Source: Beggiatoa sp. (GTDB lineage: Bacteria > Pseudomonadota > Gammaproteobacteria > Beggiatoales > Beggiatoaceae). From it: DNA of 47,012 nt. Each line of letters begins with the position of its first letter. The stretch's first letter is position 1. The DNA lies in the NCBI GenBank assembly GCA_003245895.1, contig QKBZ01000027.1:1-47012 (forward strand), given 5' to 3'. The notes under the pieces are model-generated. The model was not told the DNA's origin. It did no database searches and worked only from the letters and a program-made list of their open reading frames with translations. Made by a program: the position numbers and the translations under genes. Shown piece after piece: positions 45,719 through 47,012 of the stretch.

Positions 45719-46387
45719 TTATTCTGCCGGAGCTTTGTCCACCATATAGCCCACACCGCGTATGGTGCGAATTAAGTGTTTGCCAAGTTTTTTGCGTAAA
45801 TGGTGAATATGGACTTCTACCGCATTGCTTTCGACTAAGGCATCCCAGCTATATAAACTTTCTTCTAATTGCGCCCGCGATAACACACGCCCCGCGTTTT
45901 CCAATAGCGTTAATAAAATAGCGAATTCGCGGCCTGATACGTTAACCGTTTCTTGATTTAAGCTCACGGTATGCGCGGCGGGGTCTAGGGTTAACGCGCC
46001 GTGTTGTATCAGCGGGTGCGCCCGTCCACTGCGGCGGCGCAACAAGGCACGAATGCGGGCGCTTAACTCGTCTAATTCAAACGGTTTGATTAAGTAATCA
46101 TCTGCACCCGCATCTAAACCAGTGACGCGATCTTGCACACTGTCGCGGGCAGTGAGGATTAACACAGGCAAGTCATTTTGTTGGCGGCGCAGTTGGCGCA
46201 AAAAGCTTAAACCGTCTTGTTTAGGCAAAGATAAATCTAAAATCATTGCCTCGTAAGGGTTGGTTTGCAGTGCAATATCACCTTCTTCAGCGGTTTGCAG
46301 CCAGTCTACGGCGTAACCGTGTTGGGTGAGGCCGACTTGTAAGCCATTGCCTAAAATGGTGTTGTCTTCGATGACGAGTAAGCGCAT
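45719..46387 (-). CDS. OmpR/QseB-type response regulator
   Basis: 222 residues. Receiver domain 1-~115 with phospho-acceptor Asp51 (LDLSLPKQDG), acidic pair in VIEDN, Thr in LILTARD and Lys101 (YLIKPFELDEL). Winged-helix DNA-binding domain ~125-218 (VSGREFAILLTLL; SNAVEVHIHHLRKKLG; IRTIRGVGYMV). Closest to the QseB/PmrA/BasR branch. No histidine kinase is adjacent: downstream is the convergent FolM-like gene and upstream, past a nested repeat, a SpoIIE-type phosphatase. Confidence 0.93.
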   Translation of the reverse strand: MRLLVIEDNTILGNGLQVGLTQHGYAVDWLQTAEEGDIALQTNPYEAMILDLSLPKQDGLSFLRQLRRQQNDLPVLILTARDSVQDRVTGLDAGADDYLIKPFELDELSARIRALLRRRSGRAHPLIQHGALTLDPAAHTVSLNQETVNVSGREFAILLTLLENAGRVLSRAQLEESLYSWDALVESNAVEVHIHHLRKKLGKHLIRTIRGVGYMVDKAPAE

Positions 46388-46404
46388 GGGAGCATCCGTG
46401 TGTA

Positions 46405-46716
46405 TTTCTCGTTCCCACCATTTTGGTGGGAATGCATGCCGCGTCGCTCCAGCGGCGCGAATCAGGTTCTAACGACAGTTTATACGATTAAACGTGCCGC
46501 TGGAGCGACACAGTATGCATTCCCATCGGGACGATCACTGCCATTAAGTTAAGCTCTTTTGTAGGTCGGATAAGGCTTTAGCCGTCATCCGACATCACGC
46601 GCTTGAGGCTTGAACCAAGCCACCGACGGCGGATGGCGGCTTACGCCTTATCCGCCCTACAAGATGGAGCAAGTCCTTAACTTAATGGCAGTGATCGGGA
46701 CGATGGGAACGAGAAA
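46405..46716 (-). repeat. Type-A dumbbell interrupted by a complete type-B element (filled site)
   Basis: This is the A element of 40898-41040 in inverted orientation. Its second end hairpin, GCATTCCC-ATCGGGACGAT-GGGAACG, is split by a 158-bp B element (46536-46693) with perfect 18-bp ends (CACTGCCATTAAGTTAAG and its complement), flanked by two identical copies of ATCGGGACGAT (46525-46535, 46694-46704). B carries a C module (46560-46661). No gene lies in 46388-46754. Confidence 0.95.
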
Positions 46717-46754
46717 ACTTAATGGCATGATCGAACCGCCATCCGGCCTTGATG

Positions 46755-47012
46755 CTAAGCAAGCTTACACTTTTGCTTAATCACCAATAAAGTCACATCA
46801 TCCAATAATGGACTATCTTCAACATAACTTTTTAAATCCTGAATCACGGTATCTTTAATCTGTGTCGCAGACTGCTGCCAGCAATCGCTTAACACCGCAC
46901 ATAAACGCTCTATGCCGTAAAACGCGCCTGCTGGGTTTCGTGCTTCCGTAATACCGTCAGTATATAACACAATGCCATCACCGGCTTGCAAATGAATATC
47001 GGTATGGGTCAC
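46755..47012 (-). CDS. SpoIIE/RsbU-type protein phosphatase, C-terminal end only
   Basis: The frame is open to the window edge, so only the last ~86 residues are seen. GDGIVLYTDGITEARN is the PP2C metal-binding motif of SpoIIE/RsbU phosphatases and the end LLDDVTLLVIKQK carries the conserved DD. These enzymes act on anti-sigma-factor antagonists or as outputs of response regulators; a receiver or sensor domain would lie upstream, outside the window. Same strand as the response regulator but separated from it by the nested repeat. Confidence 0.87.
   Translation of the reverse strand: MTHTDIHLQAGDGIVLYTDGITEARNPAGAFYGIERLCAVLSDCWQQSATQIKDTVIQDLKSYVEDSPLLDDVTLLVIKQKCKLA

Overview
This window is chromosomal DNA of a gammaproteobacterium. 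The central block, read on the minus strand, is the classic proteobacterial order rpsB-tsf-pyrH-frr-uppS-cdsA-dxr-rseP-bamA-skp-lpxD-fabZ-lpxA-lpxB. The other recognisable genes (map, panC, pdxB, ftsB-ispD, mlaFE, uppP, rluE, folM-like) fit a Gram-negative with an outer membrane. The moderate-to-low GC (judged by eye), the very large secreted Calx-beta/FN3 protein and the density of small palindromic repeats suggest a Thiotrichales-type organism (Beggiatoa/Thiothrix relatives). That placement is inference, not proof.

Layout. 1-6.8 kb: 3' part of a giant secreted repeat protein, closed by a strong terminator. 6.9-8.0 kb: secreted alpha/beta hydrolase. 8.1-21.9 kb: the ribosome/lipid/envelope biogenesis cluster on the minus strand, with no dispersed repeats. 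22.1-30.7 kb: map, a secreted protein, a TatD nuclease, a CAP lipoprotein, panC, a PilZ protein, pdxB, a LOG-family protein and a DUF2782 protein, separated by repeat-filled gaps. 30.9-37.4 kb: a divergent homoserine-kinase-like GHMP kinase, ftsB-ispD, a periplasmic cyclophilin, a secreted Q-rich protein, an SDR and mlaFE without mlaDCB. 37.7-40.6 kb: a two-gene minus-strand unit of a tandem-domain SagB-type oxidoreductase and a lipoprotein that appears to carry a SLOG/LOG-type Rossmann domain. 41.1-47.0 kb: rluE, a RusA-like protein, vanZ-like and uppP, a MidA-type methyltransferase, a FolM-like reductase, an OmpR-type response regulator and the end of a SpoIIE/RsbU-type phosphatase.

The most striking structure is not a gene. 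Intergenic regions carry nested palindromic elements at up to three levels. (A) 'Dumbbell' elements have end hairpins that obey TTCCC-N11-GGGAA, where N11 is itself a 4-3-4 palindrome. (B) A small inverted-repeat element with 18-bp ends CACTGCCATTAAGTTAAG is inserted exactly in those N11 hairpin loops and duplicates the 11 bp. (C-H) Interchangeable TGTAGG...CCTACA hairpin modules lie inside B or stand alone. The window holds a filled copy of A (46405-46716) and an almost identical empty copy (40898-41040), so the insertion and its 11-bp duplication can be read directly. The 11-bp duplication and the TTAAG-ending inverted repeats suggest that an IS4-type transposase moved B; no transposase gene is present here.
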